Shown here: in pieces, positions 62,546-64,000 of the stretch
Layout of the letters: each line of letters starts with the position of its first letter
Position numbering within the stretch: the first letter of the stretch is position 1
Source: Salinicoccus sesuvii
GTDB lineage: Bacteria > Bacillota > Bacilli > Staphylococcales > Salinicoccaceae
NCBI RefSeq assembly: GCF_042648145.1
Contig: NZ_JBHRWV010000007.1
Coordinates: 434,001 to 498,000 of the forward strand
Length of the DNA: 64,000 nucleotides
Reading direction: 5' to 3'
Translations under genes and position numbers: made by a program
The notes under the pieces: generated by a model
Databases searched by the model: none
What the model was told of the DNA's origin: nothing
The model's input: only the letters and a program-made list of their open reading frames with translations

Positions 62546-63508
62546 CTAAAGCGCCCCCAGTAGCACACCAATAGTGCCTGCAATAATGCCGACAGTCCAA
62601 AACACGATAACTATCTTCCATTCACTCCATCCACCAAGTTCGAAGTGATGATGAATCGGTGTCATTCTGAATACCCTTTTGCCAGTTAGTTTGTAAGAAG
62701 CGACCTGAATCATCACTGAGGCAGTCTCAAAAACAAAGACGATACCAATGAGCAGCAACAGCAGACTTTCATTGAGCATAATCGATACTGTTGCAATGAT
62801 GCCACCGAGTGCCAAGGAACCTGTGTCGCCCATGAACAACTTTGCCGGATACTTGTTGTAGATAAGGAACCCAAGCAATGCACCAATCATTATCAGTAGG
62901 AAAAGCGCTATCGTCATTTCATCTTGCATAATCGCTATGACTAGGAAACTTGAAAAAGCTATGATGGACAGTCCTGTGGCTAGACCATCGAGCCCATCAG
63001 TTAAATTGACTGCATTTGAGAAACCTACTTGCCAGAAAACAATCCACAATATGAATAGTATGCCGAGCGGAATGTCAATATCTGTTGCAGGTATGCTTAT
63101 GCTCGTATCGATATCTGTAATAGCCTGGGTCATAATGAAATAGACAATGACAGAAACGATAATCTGGGCAAGAAATTTCTGTTTGGAAGATAACCCTCTG
63201 TTGTCCTTTTTGACAACAATAATATAGTCGTCAATGAAGCCAATTAGTCCAAAACCGACTGTCACGATGACAAGAACCAGCATCTTATAGGCATCTTCCA
63301 CCACTAGTAGTGCAATGATAGACAAGAGGATGACCGGGATTAAGTAGGTCAGCCCTCCCATCGTCGGTGTACCCGTCTTTACTTGGTGACTTTTCGGACC
63401 TTCGACACGGATCGACTGTCCAAATTTCATTCGTTTTAGTAATGGTATGGTCACCGGTACTAGTATGAGTGTGCTGATGAATGCAATGATTGGAAATAGA
63501 TAATTCAT
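62546..63508 (-). CDS. mraY: Phospho-N-acetylmuramoyl-pentapeptide transferase
   Basis: Integral membrane enzyme that makes lipid I from UDP-MurNAc-pentapeptide and undecaprenyl phosphate. 320 residues, about ten membrane helices. Signature segments include KSHQVKTGTPTMGG (about 39-52), the aspartate-rich FIDDYI (about 92), NAVNLTDGLDGLA with the catalytic Asp, and MTPIHHHFELGGWSE near the C-terminus. Confidence 0.98.
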   Translation of the reverse strand: MNYLFPIIAFISTLILVPVTIPLLKRMKFGQSIRVEGPKSHQVKTGTPTMGGLTYLIPVILLSIIALLVVEDAYKMLVLVIVTVGFGLIGFIDDYIIVVKKDNRGLSSKQKFLAQIIVSVIVYFIMTQAITDIDTSISIPATDIDIPLGILFILWIVFWQVGFSNAVNLTDGLDGLATGLSIIAFSSFLVIAIMQDEMTIALFLLIMIGALLGFLIYNKYPAKLFMGDTGSLALGGIIATVSIMLNESLLLLLIGIVFVFETASVMIQVASYKLTGKRVFRMTPIHHHFELGGWSEWKIVIVFWTVGIIAGTIGVLLGAL

Positions 63509-63519
63509 TTTGTCCTCCT

Positions 63520-64000
63520 CTAATCTTCAGGGTCGTTCGATGATAATGTGACTTCAAGCATCTCTTCATCATTCAAAATCGTGCCGGGTTCAATGGACTG
63601 CGATTTTACATACCCCTCTCCTTCTACAACAACATCTGCTCCGATGAAGTCACCAAAAAGCACTACTTCACGTTTTGATAGGCCAGAAAGATCGGGCATC
63701 GTCGCGTCTCCTTCAGTCTTAACGAAGAAGGATTCGTAAGGTAACAGCGTTTCATTCTTAGGATAGTGGTCTTCCACCGCTTCGCCGTCTCCAACAACTA
63801 CGGTCTGGATGTTCGAGTCTGATATGAATGGAATTTCCGACAAGTTCTCTCCTGAATAGTCCTCAACATCTATTGCTTCAGCTCCTTGATCACTTCCTGA
63901 TTGTCCGACTGTCAGATATTTGAGCGTCCGTTCCATCAATGGGTTGAAACCTGGCATGACACCAATGTCCCACGTATCGGATTTGTTTTTTGAAGCAAGC
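63520..64000 (-). CDS. pbp1: Penicillin-binding protein 1 / PbpB-type transpeptidase (C-terminal part, cut by window edge)
   Basis: The C-terminal about 160 residues of a class B penicillin-binding protein: the frame runs through the window end with WDIGVMPGFNPLMERTLKYL, the end of the transpeptidase domain, followed by two PASTA domains (about 63755-63640 and 63640-63525 in the DNA) in which MPDLSGLSKREVVLFGD and LNDEEMLEVTLSS mark the second. PASTA repeats on the septal transpeptidase upstream of mraY are typical of Staphylococcus PBP1 and Bacillus PbpB. The transpeptidase active site lies outside. Confidence 0.9.
   Translation of the reverse strand, partial: LASKNKSDTWDIGVMPGFNPLMERTLKYLTVGQSGSDQGAEAIDVEDYSGENLSEIPFISDSNIQTVVVGDGEAVEDHYPKNETLLPYESFFVKTEGDATMPDLSGLSKREVVLFGDFIGADVVVEGEGYVKSQSIEPGTILNDEEMLEVTLSSNDPED

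Noticed and set aside
1..64000. CRISPR arrays, insertion sequences, prophage, toxin-antitoxin pairs, tRNA or rRNA genes
   Set aside because: None of the expected repeats, transposase motifs or structured RNA genes was found on reading both strands.

Overview
The window reads as one continuous chromosomal segment of a low- to moderate-GC Gram-positive coccus of the Staphylococcaceae/Salinicoccaceae group (Jeotgalicoccus or Salinicoccus-like is my best guess). Three things point there: the conserved dcw-to-fab gene order in the staphylococcal version (murD-divIB-ftsA-ftsZ without murG), a Cys-poor L28 and a class A sortase of staphylococcal type, and a cytochrome P450 that matches, from memory, the fatty-acid decarboxylase OleT of Jeotgalicoccus almost block for block. 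Nearly all genes run on the minus strand, so the biological order is from the right end to the left end. I see no insertion sequence, prophage, CRISPR array, rRNA or tRNA.

Right to left: (1) 64000-53500, cell wall and division: pbp1 (partial)-mraY-murD-divIB, a terminator, ftsA-ftsZ, a terminator, then ylmD-ylmE-sepF-ylmG-ylmH-divIVA. (2) 53500-49130: a T-box-controlled ileS-lspA-rluD unit. (3) 49130-37650: a complete UMP biosynthesis operon, pyrR-uraA-pyrB-pyrC-carA-carB-pyrK-pyrD-pyrF-pyrE, with a single PyrR attenuator in front of pyrR. (4) 37620-28110: a glycogen/alpha-glucan island, with pgcA and a type I pullulanase gene on the plus strand diverging from glgB-glgC-glgD-glgA on the minus strand; a candidate sigma-B-type promoter lies before glgB. 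(5) 28075-15400: rqcH (plus strand), then gmk-rpoZ-coaBC-priA-fmt-rsmB-rlmN-stp-pknB. (6) 15400-12900: a small accessory set, the OleT-like P450, a CbiX-type chelatase and a rhodanese, placed between pknB and rsgA. (7) 12870-10000: rsgA-rpe-thiN and a DUF554 membrane protein; rpmB on the plus strand. (8) 9400-1: yloU-fakA-sdaAB-sdaAA-recG-srtA, then the FapR-controlled fapR-plsX-fabD-fabG operon.

Functionally the backbone is housekeeping: envelope synthesis, translation quality control, nucleotide synthesis, serine catabolism and fatty-acid/phospholipid initiation. The parts that stand out are the P450, which carries the His/Phe/Arg set associated with making terminal alkenes from fatty acids; the self-contained glycogen island without a phosphorylase; a sortase translationally coupled to recG; and a PASTA kinase with five PASTA repeats. 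Operators and leaders read directly from the sequence are a FapR box over the fapR promoter, a PyrR-binding hairpin plus terminator before pyrR, and a T-box before ileS. Where the longest open frame started too early I moved the start to the codon that has a ribosome binding site and the conserved N-terminus (plsX, rpe, stp, priA, glgA, glgC, pyrF, pyrR, divIVA, sepF, ylmE, ftsZ, rpmB).
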